Of a stretch of 64,000 bases of DNA, positions 1 to 8,056 are shown piece after piece. This stretch comes from Pelethousia sp034928145. GTDB lineage: Bacteria; Bacillota; Clostridia; Christensenellales; CAG-138. Each line of letters starts with the position of its first letter. Position 1 is the stretch's first letter. The notes under the pieces are model-generated. The model did no database searches and had not been told where the DNA came from. It was given only the letters and a program-made list of their open reading frames with translations. Made by a program: the position numbers and the translations under genes. The DNA lies in NCBI GenBank assembly GCA_034928145.1, contig JAYFPE010000034.1, forward strand, positions 1 to 64,000, in the 5' to 3' direction.

Positions 1-32
1 GCGCAAAAAGCGGCTGCGCTCAAACACACACC

Positions 33-58
33 GGGCCGCCCGGCAGGCCGGGCGGCCC
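33..58 (-). terminator. Hairpin downstream of the M20 peptidase gene
   Basis: An 11-bp perfect GC stem (GGGCCGCCCGG paired with CCGGGCGGCCC, 4-nt loop) lies just past the stop of the leftward peptidase gene. There is no clear T-run, so it may be a weak terminator or an mRNA 3'-end stabiliser. Confidence 0.5.
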
Positions 59-73
59 TCTTATCCCGGTTCA

Positions 74-1252
74 TTATTGGCCCAGTTCCCGGATCAGCTG
101 CGCATAGACCAGGCAGGCTTCTTCGATCTGCTGTACGGGGCAATGCTCATCGCGCATGTGCGCCAGCTTGTATTCGCCCGGGCCGAAACCGATGGTAGGG
201 ATGCCGAGGGCCACCGGCGTGATGGCGTTGGTGCCGAAATCCCAATGATCATAGGCCTCTGGCGCCCGGCCGTATACGCTTTCGTAAGCCCGCTCCAGGG
301 CCTTGGTCAGTGGGTGCGCTTTGGATATCTCCCAAGGGTCGTGCATGGGTTCATAATCGAGCGGCTCGCCCGTCCAACTGGTACGGTGCAGGGTACCCAC
401 CTCCCAGGATGCGTCCTTACCCGCGATCAAGGCATCCATCTCCGCCGCCACCTGTGATAGGCGCTCGCCGCGCTTGAGGCGGCGATCCAAATAAATGCAG
501 CAGGAATCCGGCACGGCGTTGAGGGAAGCGCTTATGCAGGATATATCCGATAGCACAATGGTGCCGCCGCCCTCCGTTTGCCGCAGGGCCGCGTTGAGCG
601 CCTCCACGCGGCGGATGATCTCCGCCATCTCATACACGGCATTTTTGCCCTTTTCGGGCGCGGAGCCATGGGCGGAAACGCCCCGCGTTTTAATGCGGAT
701 CTGCGCCTTGCCCGTATGACCAAGGGTAATCACATTGCTGCTGGGCTCGCAGATGATACAACAGTCCGGCTTTAGCCCGCGTTCCGCGTAAAGCAGCTTT
801 AAGTTTTCGCCATCGCAGAACTCTTCGCAGACCGTACCGGTTACATAAACCGTTTTGCCCGCCAGATAGCCAAGCTTTTGGGCCAGCGCCGCGCCATAAA
901 CGGAGGCGCAGAGGGCGGATTTCATATCCACAGAGCCCCGGCCCCATAAGCTTCCATCCACGATGCTGCCGGAAAAGGGCGGTACAGCCCAGGCCTCGGC
1001 ATCATTCACCTGCACGGTATCCATATGGGAATCGAAGTGGATGACCCTTGCGCCGCCGCCAAGCCTGCCCACCACATTGCCGGTGGAATCGATAAAGGCC
1101 TCGTCATAGCCCAGGGTGCGCATTTCCGCCAGGATTAGCCTGGCGAAATCACCCTCCTCGTCGGAATAGCTGCGGGTCTGCACAGCCCGGACAGCAAAAT
1201 CCAGCAGGCCATCCCGCATAGCCGTAAATTCTCTTTTTGCCTCGTCCAGCAT
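74..1252 (-). CDS. M20 family metallopeptidase (YgeY-like hydrolase)
   Basis: This 392-residue cytoplasmic protein has the M20 di-zinc peptidase signature. HFDSHMDTV (His about 76, Asp about 78) and GRGSVDMKSA (Asp about 109) supply metal ligands, the EE pair near 143-144 supplies the catalytic base, and CEPSS (Glu about 169) follows. The closest family I recognise is the YgeY-type hydrolase, whose substrate is not settled; deacylation or peptide hydrolysis is the general activity. I chose the ATG at 1252 because GGAGGT sits six bases before it; three upstream in-frame ATGs lack a comparable site. It is the last gene of a leftward operon with the GyrI-like and membrane-protein genes. Confidence 0.85.
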   Translation of the reverse strand: MLDEAKREFTAMRDGLLDFAVRAVQTRSYSDEEGDFARLILAEMRTLGYDEAFIDSTGNVVGRLGGGARVIHFDSHMDTVQVNDAEAWAVPPFSGSIVDGSLWGRGSVDMKSALCASVYGAALAQKLGYLAGKTVYVTGTVCEEFCDGENLKLLYAERGLKPDCCIICEPSSNVITLGHTGKAQIRIKTRGVSAHGSAPEKGKNAVYEMAEIIRRVEALNAALRQTEGGGTIVLSDISCISASLNAVPDSCCIYLDRRLKRGERLSQVAAEMDALIAGKDASWEVGTLHRTSWTGEPLDYEPMHDPWEISKAHPLTKALERAYESVYGRAPEAYDHWDFGTNAITPVALGIPTIGFGPGEYKLAHMRDEHCPVQQIEEACLVYAQLIRELGQ

Positions 1253-1296
1253 GGTTATACCTCCGTCTTTCATTTGCTCCATGTTGCAATCGCCGG

Positions 1297-1929
1297 TCAC
1301 GCCGGCTTGATCGGGTGGCGGATAACCGTTTTGCGCTTGGCTTCCTCCACCTTGCGCGGGTCGGATAAGTAGATCTCGTGGTGCTGCCTGGCGCCCGCCA
1401 TATCGTTCACATAGCCCCGCTCCTTTATATATGCGTCCATGCGGGCCACGGTGGCAGGCTCGTCGTCAAAGGGGCCTGTGTGCAGGATCTGCACGCAGAG
1501 GCCTTCCTCGATGGCAAGGAATTCGGCTGCGCTGCAATCCAGCTTCTTTTTGCGGCTTGCCTCGGCCACAGCCCAATCAAAATCCTCTTGGGTGATGAAA
1601 TCCGGCAATCGCAACACGGATATCCAGCACAAATCCGCCTTCTTGTTATAATCCATGCCGGTTATGCCCGGTTGCATCCAAAAGCCTTCCAGCGGCGGCA
1701 CCACATATTCGAAAAAGCCCGGAATCGCGCGGCCGCCTTTATAGCTCATCTTCAAGGTATAAGCCACCGCGTACAGCACGCCGATGGCTTGCCGGTAGGA
1801 CCCGCCCTCGATGTTGGGATCGCCTTCGCCCCGCACGGCCACGTAATTCATGGCCGGAATCTCGACGATCTCGGGCCGGCCCGCAGGCTGGTAAAACTCC
1901 TTATATTCCTTTTTATAATCAAAGGCCAT
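1297..1929 (-). CDS. GyrI-like small-molecule-binding domain protein
   Basis: A 210-residue stand-alone protein of the GyrI-like/SOUL (BmrR effector-binding) fold. Recognisable stretches are the start (MAFDYKKEYKEFYQPAG, then a VEIPAMNYVAVRG strand) and the later VQILHTGPFDDEPAT and HHEIYLSDPRKV. Such proteins bind, and some hydrolyse, hydrophobic cationic small molecules; as single domains their role is usually unknown. The ATG at 1929 is preceded by a GGGGGAG ribosome site. The upstream extension to 2094 reads through the membrane-protein gene and is not credible. The MerR-type promoter upstream suits a drug- or stress-responsive operon. Confidence 0.85.
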   Translation of the reverse strand: MAFDYKKEYKEFYQPAGRPEIVEIPAMNYVAVRGEGDPNIEGGSYRQAIGVLYAVAYTLKMSYKGGRAIPGFFEYVVPPLEGFWMQPGITGMDYNKKADLCWISVLRLPDFITQEDFDWAVAEASRKKKLDCSAAEFLAIEEGLCVQILHTGPFDDEPATVARMDAYIKERGYVNDMAGARQHHEIYLSDPRKVEEAKRKTVIRHPIKPA

Positions 1930-1942
1930 GGTTTCTCCCCCT

Positions 1943-2224
1943 TCATTTGAATCGCTTACGATCGCTCGCACCGCCCTGCGGCGGCCGCTTGTTGGTTCGG
2001 AGCCGATCCGCCGGGCTTTCGAGGCCGGCAGACCAGCCGAAAAGCAGCATCCACAGCGCCGTGAGCAGCAGCCAGAGGCCCAGCGCGGCCACAAACCACC
2101 AGATGGAAAGACCCAGCCAGTAATGCAGGCCCAAACAGAGCAGCGCCGGCAGCGACCACTGCGCGTTCAGCAGCAAATTGAACAGCAGGCAGAGCCAGAA
2201 GCCGCCTTTTCTCGTTCGCCTCAA
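1943..2224 (-). CDS. Small membrane protein, TTG start
   Basis: A 93-residue protein with a short basic N-terminus, two hydrophobic segments rich in Leu and Trp (about 9-35 and 38-66), and a basic C-terminal tail (KRPPQGGASDRKRFK). I do not recognise a family. The start is a TTG at 2224 with AAGGAG seven bases upstream. It is the first gene behind the promoter at 2326-2356 and is followed 13 bases later by the GyrI-like gene, so the two are probably co-transcribed and may act on the same compound. The inferred topology is two transmembrane helices. Confidence 0.65.
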   Translation of the reverse strand: MRRTRKGGFWLCLLFNLLLNAQWSLPALLCLGLHYWLGLSIWWFVAALGLWLLLTALWMLLFGWSAGLESPADRLRTNKRPPQGGASDRKRFK

Positions 2225-2325
2225 AGGGATCTCCTTTCATGCAAACCGCCCTGCGTCTTTTCTTCATCATATCCCGAATCACATGTTTTCGCAATAAACA
2301 GCGGCCGCTTTTCTTTGGCGGATTT

Positions 2326-2356
2326 ATCGTACATGCTCCCCCAAGGGGATAGTCAA
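2326..2356 (-). promoter_or_regulatory. MerR-type promoter (19-bp spacer with dyad)
   Basis: On the minus strand, -35 TTGACT (2351-2356) and -10 TACGAT (2326-2331) are separated by 19 bases. The spacer holds a CCCC-N5-GGGG dyad (2338-2348). A lengthened spacer with a central dyad is the hallmark of promoters remodelled by MerR-family activators. It drives the membrane protein/GyrI-like/M20 operon. Confidence 0.6.
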
Positions 2357-2484
2357 GCCGGTTTTGCCGGCGGTGGCCGTAAGCGTAAAAAGGCCCCCTG
2401 AGATGGGTTTTTCGGATACAAAAAAGGGCGCTTAAGCCCCGCGCCGCTTCCGCTTGGCAGCGCCATAGGCGGCGCCTTTATATC

Positions 2485-2562
2485 TTGCTTGTGCCGTAGG
2501 CTTTCCAGGGCCAGGTTTTCTATATACAGCAAGCCTACCGCGCATGCCCGGCGGGCTTTTAC
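2485..2562 (+). ncRNA. Possible structured RNA or leader element
   Basis: GTAGGCTT (2496-2503) pairs with AAGCCTAC (2531-2538), and flanking GTGC/GCGC extend the stem past a one-base mismatch on each side. About seven bases later GCCC-GGC-GGGC is followed by TTTT, a short terminator-like hairpin. The block ends about 95 bases before the LysM protein gene. It could be a small RNA or an attenuated leader; no known class is recognised. Confidence 0.25.
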
Positions 2563-2655
2563 TATGTATGTAAGTATAAATCAACCTTTGGGGGCACATA
2601 CCGCAGCCGATCGGAATACAATGCAGTAAATCCCAGACTTAAAGAGGTGCATGAT

Positions 2656-3495
2656 ATGAGAACATTAAGGCGCGGGGACACGGGCAATGATGTGCGTACC
2701 CTGCAAACGGCCCTCACGCGGGCCGGTTATGACCCGGGCCCCATCAATGGCGTGTTTGGCGCGCAAACGGAGCGGGCCGTGATGCAGTTCCAGCGTGTGC
2801 TGGGTTTGCCCCAGGATGGCATCGTGGGGCCGCGTACCTGGGCCTTTTTGATGCCCTTCGTCAACGAACCCGACCCCGACGTTTTGCGGCGGGGCAGCCG
2901 TGGCCCCATGGTGGTGCGCCTGCAAAACGGCCTCAACAGCGCGGGCTTCAATGTGGGCACGGTGGATGGGCTTTTCGGCACCAGAACGCAGGCGGCAGTG
3001 CGTGCCTTCCAGCGTTCCGTTGGCCTGCCTGAGACCGGCGTGGTGGATCTGAACACCTGGCTGGCTATCGCCCCCTATCTGGACAGCCGGAGCATCCTCC
3101 TTAGGCGGGGCGATCGGGGCATGCTGGTGCGCATCGCCCAAACAGCGCTGGCCCGGTCGGGCTTCAATCCCGGCACGGTGGATGGCGTATTCGGCCCCGC
3201 TACCCAGGCGGCCGTGCGGGCCTTCCAGCAAGCCCGGGGCCTGGCGGTGGACGGCATCATCGGCCCCAGAACGTGGACTGCACTTATGGCGGCCCTCGGC
3301 GGCGGCGGCCAACCCGGCACCACCCGCTACACCGTGCAAGCAGGCGATACCCTGTGGAGCATTGCCCAGCGCTTCAACACGACGGTGGATGAGATCGTAG
3401 CACTCAACAACATTACCAACCCCAACCTCATCTTCCCCGGGCAGGTGCTGCTGATCCCGGCAACTAGCCCCTGGAGCCCCGACACGATGATGTAG
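2656..3495 (+). CDS. Peptidoglycan-binding (x3) and LysM protein
   Basis: A 279-residue protein made of three PG_binding_1 modules (about 4-65, 77-140 and 148-212). Each has the RRG-GxxGxxVxxLQ start, a VDGxFGxxTxxAVxxFQ core and a DGIVGPRTW-like end. A C-terminal LysM (about 223-269, YTVQAGDTLWSIAQRFN to FPGQVLLIP) follows. No catalytic domain and no signal peptide are visible, so it may be exported non-classically or deposited in the spore or forespore; this is inference. The ATG at 2656 has GAGGTG six bases upstream. It is monocistronic and ends at a strong terminator. Confidence 0.9.
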   Translation: MRTLRRGDTGNDVRTLQTALTRAGYDPGPINGVFGAQTERAVMQFQRVLGLPQDGIVGPRTWAFLMPFVNEPDPDVLRRGSRGPMVVRLQNGLNSAGFNVGTVDGLFGTRTQAAVRAFQRSVGLPETGVVDLNTWLAIAPYLDSRSILLRRGDRGMLVRIAQTALARSGFNPGTVDGVFGPATQAAVRAFQQARGLAVDGIIGPRTWTALMAALGGGGQPGTTRYTVQAGDTLWSIAQRFNTTVDEIVALNNITNPNLIFPGQVLLIPATSPWSPDTMM

Positions 3496-3506
3496 GAGTC
3501 AAAAAG

Positions 3507-3529
3507 GTGGCCTTCGGGCCACTTTTTTT
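3507..3529 (+). terminator. Rho-independent terminator
   Basis: GTGGCC, a TTCG tetraloop, GGCCAC and seven T residues directly follow the LysM protein gene. This is a textbook intrinsic terminator. Confidence 0.9.
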
Positions 3530-3540
3530 GCGTTTACAGG

Positions 3541-3790
3541 GTTTGTTTGCGCCTATGAGCACACCCCCCGGGTGCAACGGATATTAAGGATGCGGCCAGC
3601 AGGCCCTGCGGGGAAACCCTTGCTGCACAAAGCCGTGGCCGGCGGCAATTATTGCCTCCGGGAAACGGAACCGAGCGCCGCCTGTGGCGCATATGGCGAG
3701 GCGAAAGCCTGGTGCGAAACGGAACAACGCAATAGAGAGGGAGCGCTGCCACGATTGCGGACTGTGAGCGGCCCCAAACCCCCAAGTCGT
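3541..3790 (-). repeat. Dispersed repeat R1, copy a
   Basis: Read on the minus strand, this ~250-bp gene-free block matches the block at 22490-22785 over its length. Shared stretches are CGCAATCGTGGCAGCGCTCC versus CGCAATCATCGCAGCGCTCC, then AATTGCCGCCGGC, GCAAGGGT, and CATCCTTA near CCGTTGCACCC. It also shares GCCACAGGCGGCGCTCGG with copy c near 59358. It fills the gap between the LysM gene and purB; there is no coding potential I trust. Confidence 0.65.
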
Positions 3791-3800
3791 TCCTATCCGC

Positions 3801-5216
3801 CTATACCTCCACGCCCTCCATCGGCGCGGCCCCTTCTAAATGAGGCGCTGCCATGGCAAGGAAGCTTTGCGTCTGCTCGGCGCTGCGGCCGGTGAAGGCT
3901 ATGGGATCGAGCAGGGCGCGCATATCCGCCTCTGTGAGGGGGAAGGCCGGGTCCGCGGCCAAGCGGGGCAGCAGGTCGCAGGGCCCACCCTGCTTCATGG
4001 CCTCCGCAGCCGCCATGGAGTGCCGGCGGATCACCTCATGCAGGGCTTGCCTGTCCCCGCCGCGCTTGACAGCCTCCATCAAAAGGTTTTCCGTAGCGGC
4101 AAAGGGCAGGTATTCTTCCATGGCCCGGGCAATGACCGCTTCGTTTACCACCAGGCCGGAGGCTACGTTGTAGTAGAGGCGCAATACGGCGTCCACTGCC
4201 AAAAAGCCCTCGGGCAAGGAAATGCGGCGGTTGGCGGAGTCATCCAGCGTACGCTCGAACCATTGGGCGCTGGCCGTGAGGGGGCCGTTGAGCGCATCCG
4301 CCATTACATAGCGGGCCAGCGAGCAGATGCGCTCGCTGCGCATGGGGTTGCGCTTGTAGGCCATGGCCGAGGAGCCGATCTGACTTTCCTCAAAGGGCTC
4401 CTCCACTTGACTCTCATGCTGCAGCAAGCGAATATCCCCGGCAAAGCGGTAGGCGCTCTGGGCGATGGAGGAAAGCAGGGCCAGGATGCGGCTATCCAGC
4501 TTGCGCGGGTATGTTTGGCCGCAAACGGGGTAGCACGCGTCGAAACCAAAGGCCGCGGCCAGGCGGCCGTTCATCTCGTCGATCTTTGCGCCGTCACCCT
4601 CAAAAAGCTCGAGGAAGCTGGCTTCCGTGCCGGTTGTGCCCCGGCAGCCCAAAAAGCGCATGCTGCGGAGCACATCCTCCAGCTCATCCAGGTCGAGCAG
4701 CAAGTCCTGCATCCACAGGCAGGCCCGCTTGCCTACCGTTACCGGCTGGGCGCTCTGGAAATGGGTATAGCCCGGCGTAGCCAGGGCCTTGTAGCGCGCC
4801 GCAAAGGCCGAGAGCGCGGCGAGCACCGCCTTGATCTGGCCGCGCAGCAGCAGGAGCGCGTCCCGGTAGATGACGAGATCCGCGTTATCCGTGACGTAGC
4901 AGCTGGTGGCCCCCAGGTGAATGATGCCCGCCGCCTCGGGGCATATGCGGCCGAACTCATGCACATGGGCCATCACGTCGTGGCGCACCTGCTTTTCGCG
5001 CGCGGCTACGGCCGCGTAATCGATAGGATCCGCGGCATGGGCAAAGAGCGCATCCGCCTGCTCCTTTGAAACGGGCAGGCCCAGCTCGTGCTCGGCCTTG
5101 GCCAGCTCCGCCCACAGCCTGCGCCAAAGGCCAAAGCGCGTATCCGGGGAAAAGAGGGCCAGCATGGCCTTGGAGGCATAGCGGCCCGCCAGCGGGCTTT
5201 CATACCGATCCTTCAT
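3801..5216 (-). CDS. purB: Adenylosuccinate lyase
   Basis: A 471-residue fumarase/aspartase-superfamily enzyme that cleaves SAICAR and adenylosuccinate with release of fumarate, acting twice in purine synthesis. Recognisable parts are the N-terminal MKDRYESPLAGRYAS, the HLGATSCYVTDNADL motif, TPGYTHFQSAQPVT, and the signature loop GSSAMAYKRNPMRSE near the active site. Length is normal for the longer PurB type. It starts 10 bases after purA ends, so the two AMP-branch enzymes are co-transcribed leftwards (purA then purB). Confidence 0.95.
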   Translation of the reverse strand: MKDRYESPLAGRYASKAMLALFSPDTRFGLWRRLWAELAKAEHELGLPVSKEQADALFAHAADPIDYAAVAAREKQVRHDVMAHVHEFGRICPEAAGIIHLGATSCYVTDNADLVIYRDALLLLRGQIKAVLAALSAFAARYKALATPGYTHFQSAQPVTVGKRACLWMQDLLLDLDELEDVLRSMRFLGCRGTTGTEASFLELFEGDGAKIDEMNGRLAAAFGFDACYPVCGQTYPRKLDSRILALLSSIAQSAYRFAGDIRLLQHESQVEEPFEESQIGSSAMAYKRNPMRSERICSLARYVMADALNGPLTASAQWFERTLDDSANRRISLPEGFLAVDAVLRLYYNVASGLVVNEAVIARAMEEYLPFAATENLLMEAVKRGGDRQALHEVIRRHSMAAAEAMKQGGPCDLLPRLAADPAFPLTEADMRALLDPIAFTGRSAEQTQSFLAMAAPHLEGAAPMEGVEV

Positions 5217-5226
5217 GGCGGCCCCT

Positions 5227-6501
5227 TCAGCGCAGGATGATGGCGTCCCGGTCCGCGCCTACGGATACGTGGGTGATGGTGCAGCTAATGCGGTCTTCGA
5301 TGAATTCCACATACTCCCGCGCCGCCTGCGGCAGGTCGTCCCAGCTGCGCACGCCGCTGATATCGCACTCCCAGCCGGCCAAGGTTTCATACACGGGCTT
5401 AGCCTTATCGAGAACAGCCGGGAAGGGGAAATCATCCGTGCGCTTGCCGTCGATCTCGTATTCCACGCAAACGGGGATCTCCTTCATATAAGAGAGCACG
5501 TCCAGCTTGGTAAGGGCGATAGAGGTCGCTCCCTGCACCTTTACGCCGTAGTTGGTGGCCACAAGATCCAGCGGGCCCACCCGCCTGGGACGGCCTGTCG
5601 CAGCGCCGTATTCGGCCCCCGCTTCGCGCAGCTTATCCGCCTCCTCGCCAAACCACTCCACCGTGAAGGGGCCTTCGCCCACGCAGGTAGAATAGGCCTT
5701 GACGATGCCCAGCACCTCGTCCACCCGGATATCCGGCGCGCCGCAGCCGATGGGCGCGTAAGCGGCCAGCGGAGTAGAGGAGGAGGTGTAGGGATAGATG
5801 CCGTAATCAATATCCCGCAGCGCGCCCAGCTGCGCCTCGAAGAGGATGCTTTTGCCCCGAAGCTGGGCCTTGCGCAGCACGGCCCCCGCATCGCAGATAA
5901 AGGGCCGAAGCTGGCCGCCGAACGTTTCGAGCCAGGCCATCATCTCATCAAAACCATAGGGCTGCGCCCCATAAACCTTTTCGATGGTCAGGTTTTTCCA
6001 TTCCAGAATGCCCTTGAGCCTTGCGGCCAGGTGATCCATATCCAAAAGCTCGCCCATCATGAGGGTTTTCTTCTGGAATTTATCGCTGTAAACAGGGGCT
6101 ATGCCCCGCTTGGTCGAGCCATACTTCGCATCCTTGAGCCGCTCTTCCTCCAGCGCGTCCTGCGCCTTGTGGAAGGGGAAGACGATGGTCGCCCTATCGC
6201 TGATCTTGAAATTCTCCGGCGTAACGGCTACGCCCGCTGCACGGATACCCTCCATCTCAGCCAGGAGGGCCTCCGGGTCGATCACCGTGCCGTTGCCCAG
6301 CACGTTCACCACGTCTTTGCGGAACACGCCGCTGGGGAGCAGGTGCAGCGCGAATTTGCCATATTCGTTGATCACCGTATGGCCCGCGTTGTTGCCGCCC
6401 TGGTAGCGTACGACCACGTCGTATTCGCTGGCCAGCAGATCCACCATGCGGCCCTTGCCCTCGTCGCCCCAGTTGATACCCACGATCGCACAATTCGCCA
6501 T
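5227..6501 (-). CDS. purA: Adenylosuccinate synthetase
   Basis: A 424-residue GTP-dependent ligase that joins IMP and aspartate, the first committed step to AMP. The N-terminus shows the P-loop-like GDEGKGRMVD with catalytic Asp, followed by GGNNAGHTV with its catalytic His. Further on are GNGTVIDPEALLAE, STKRGIAPVYSDK and the TGRPRRVGPLDL region, all PurA landmarks. Length matches the family. A strong AGGAGG site precedes the ATG. It is first in the purA-purB operon; a 7-bp inverted repeat sits about 60 bases upstream. Confidence 0.97.
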   Translation of the reverse strand: MANCAIVGINWGDEGKGRMVDLLASEYDVVVRYQGGNNAGHTVINEYGKFALHLLPSGVFRKDVVNVLGNGTVIDPEALLAEMEGIRAAGVAVTPENFKISDRATIVFPFHKAQDALEEERLKDAKYGSTKRGIAPVYSDKFQKKTLMMGELLDMDHLAARLKGILEWKNLTIEKVYGAQPYGFDEMMAWLETFGGQLRPFICDAGAVLRKAQLRGKSILFEAQLGALRDIDYGIYPYTSSSTPLAAYAPIGCGAPDIRVDEVLGIVKAYSTCVGEGPFTVEWFGEEADKLREAGAEYGAATGRPRRVGPLDLVATNYGVKVQGATSIALTKLDVLSYMKEIPVCVEYEIDGKRTDDFPFPAVLDKAKPVYETLAGWECDISGVRSWDDLPQAAREYVEFIEDRISCTITHVSVGADRDAIILR

Positions 6502-6557
6502 AGCTCATTCCTCCTATGTAATCTCGCATGCCTATAATACCACGTTTTATATGCTTC

Positions 6558-6575
6558 GTAGAATAGGCATTCTAC
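6558..6575. promoter_or_regulatory. Inverted repeat upstream of purA
   Basis: GTAGAAT (6558-6564) and ATTCTAC (6569-6575) form a perfect 7-bp dyad with a four-base centre in the AT-rich stretch upstream of purA. It could be an operator or a leader hairpin. It does not match a PurR box that I know. Confidence 0.3.
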
Positions 6576-6631
6576 TTATACCCCTATTGGTTTTGTTGAT
6601 ATGTCCTGTCGGGGAACCCATTTGCATAAAA

Positions 6632-6659
6632 GCAGCCCGGCGCAATTGCGCCGGGCTGC
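6632..6659 (-). terminator. Terminator of the sigma/anti-sigma operon
   Basis: A perfect 28-base palindrome with core GCCCGGCGC/GCGCCGGGC is followed on the minus strand by TTTT. It closes the leftward operon just after the anti-sigma candidate. The core recurs in other terminators of this window. Confidence 0.8.
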
Positions 6660-6675
6660 GGTTTGCATCAGCCGT

Positions 6676-7503
6676 CTACACCGCCTGCATCAGCAGGTCG
6701 TAGAGCTCCATCTGGCTCAATGTTGGGTCCCAAAGGGTTAGGAAGCCGTCGCCGGTGTTCCACACGGCGATCTCGCCGGCGTTGGCGATGCAGGCTTCGC
6801 CGGGCAGCAGGGCGGCCAACTGGTCTACATGGGCGTCCGTGCTGAAGCATGCCGCATAGCCCAGGGCCGCCAGCTTCTCCTGGGCGGTGAGGCGGGCCGT
6901 TTCGCCGATCCGGCAAATGCCGCCTTCCGCGTCGTATGCATCGTGGCTGCCGTTGCGCAGGGCTTCCTCGGGCAGGGGCGTAGAATCGGCGCCGTTTTTG
7001 GCACTGCCCTGGGTGCAAGCCGAACCGGCCGCCGGCACGGTGATGGCGGCAGAGCCGTAAAAGGGCTGGGCCATTATGCGGGATTGCCCCGTCATTCCCC
7101 CACCATCCTCGGCAGGGGCGGCAAAGGCGGCGGGGGCCGGGGCTGCGGGCGCGGCGGCAGCCGCGGGAGCCTCGGGGGCGGCTTCGGCTGCGCCTGCGGC
7201 CGTATCTGCGTCGGCTGCGGACATGGCGAGCTGGGGCTGCGCGGATTCGGGCGTAGCGGAGCCCGCGCCCCGCATCAGGCCGCTGCGATTGAGGAGCACG
7301 GCCGCGCCCACCAGCAAAATCACGCCGGCGGCCATGGAAAGGTAGCGAACCTGCATCCGGGGCTTTTTGCGGGCGGCCTGTTGGCTTCGCTCCTGTTCTT
7401 TTGCCTGCGCCTTGGCGAGAACCTCGAAAAGGGCAGCCTCAAAATCAATTTTTTCATTGGCCTCCGCGCCGATCACATCCAGCAGTTCGTCCATCCTATC
7501 CAT
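6676..7503 (-). CDS. Candidate anti-sigma factor, single-pass membrane protein
   Basis: A 275-residue protein with an acidic/charged cytoplasmic N-terminus (about 1-50), one transmembrane helix (about 56-73, YLSMAAGVILLVGAAVLL), an Ala/Pro-rich linker, and an extracellular C-terminal domain with Cys near CTQGSAKN and CRIGE. The start at 7503 has GGAGGT seven bases upstream and overlaps the end of the sigma-factor gene by 8 bases, so the two are translationally coupled. No standard zinc anti-sigma motif is visible. The function is inferred from position and topology. Confidence 0.65.
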   Translation of the reverse strand: MDRMDELLDVIGAEANEKIDFEAALFEVLAKAQAKEQERSQQAARKKPRMQVRYLSMAAGVILLVGAAVLLNRSGLMRGAGSATPESAQPQLAMSAADADTAAGAAEAAPEAPAAAAAPAAPAPAAFAAPAEDGGGMTGQSRIMAQPFYGSAAITVPAAGSACTQGSAKNGADSTPLPEEALRNGSHDAYDAEGGICRIGETARLTAQEKLAALGYAACFSTDAHVDQLAALLPGEACIANAGEIAVWNTGDGFLTLWDPTLSQMELYDLLMQAV

Positions 7504-8035
7504 GGTTCTCACCTCCTTCCGCCTTTGTAGGGCCTTCTTTCAAAATTTCGTAAAGCCGCTGCTTGGCCCGGCTCATGCGGCTCTTCACGTTGCCTTCCGT
7601 GGTGCCGGTGAGGCGGGCAATCTGCTTATAATCACAGCCGGAGAAATGGTGCAGCAGCACCGTTTGCCTGTAAATCTCCGGCAGCCGGTCAATGGCCGCG
7701 CGTACGCGGGCCTTTTCCTCCGCTGAGATCAGCGCCGCCTCGGGCAGCTCATATAGGTTATCCCCCTTGGGCTCGATGGCCTCATCCGTGAGCGTTTCGC
7801 GGCTCTGCTTGCGCAGGCTGTCCTTGCAAAGGTTCACGGCCACCCGGTAGAGCCAACTGCGCAGCTGGGCGTCGTTCATGCCCTGTAGCTGCTCCATGTG
7901 CTCCATGGCCCGAAGGAAGGTATTCTGCATGGCGTCCAGCGCGTCGCTCTCCCTGCGGGTAACGCCGTAAGCGGCCCAGTATACCATGCGGGAGCAATCG
8001 TTGTAGATGGATTCGATGTCCCTTCCGGGCATCAT
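7496..8035 (-). CDS. ECF-type RNA polymerase sigma factor
   Basis: A 179-residue sigma-70 family factor. Region 2 spans about 8-75 (IYNDCSRMVYWAAYGVTRRE, then DAMQNTFLRAMEH). Region 4 spans about 115-170 (LPEIYRQTVLLHHFSGCDYK and the helix-turn-helix IARLTGTTEGNVKSRMSRAK). Two ATGs lie next to each other (8035 and 8032) behind GGGAGGGG; the second has the more usual spacing. A promoter with an AAC-type -35 and a CGT-type -10 lies just upstream, the kind of site ECF factors themselves recognise. That suggests autoregulation, with the downstream membrane protein as its signal-controlled antagonist. Confidence 0.9.
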   Translation of the reverse strand: MMPGRDIESIYNDCSRMVYWAAYGVTRRESDALDAMQNTFLRAMEHMEQLQGMNDAQLRSWLYRVAVNLCKDSLRKQSRETLTDEAIEPKGDNLYELPEAALISAEEKARVRAAIDRLPEIYRQTVLLHHFSGCDYKQIARLTGTTEGNVKSRMSRAKQRLYEILKEGPTKAEGGENHG

Positions 8036-8056
8036 CACCCCTCCCATCTGTTTAAT

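Larger units (their letters stand above)
2225..2655. other. Intergenic region between divergent operons
   Basis: This 430-base gap carries the leftward MerR-type promoter on its left side and a possible structured transcript around 2485-2562 on its right. A 112-residue reading frame through its left edge overlaps the membrane-protein gene and is judged a shadow. No other gene is visible. Confidence 0.5.

Noticed and set aside
1956..2294. 112-residue frame overlapping the small membrane protein
   Set aside because: It shares the ribosome-site region but reads as an Ala/Arg-rich shadow. The TTG-started frame gives a coherent two-helix membrane protein with correct spacing.
5215..6537. Long plus-strand frame opposite purA (440 codons), and similar long frames opposite purB, the flavin oxidoreductase and the kinase
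   Set aside because: High GC produces long antisense frames; these have low-complexity His/Gly/Ala/Arg-rich content, no ribosome sites, and lie opposite well-conserved enzymes.
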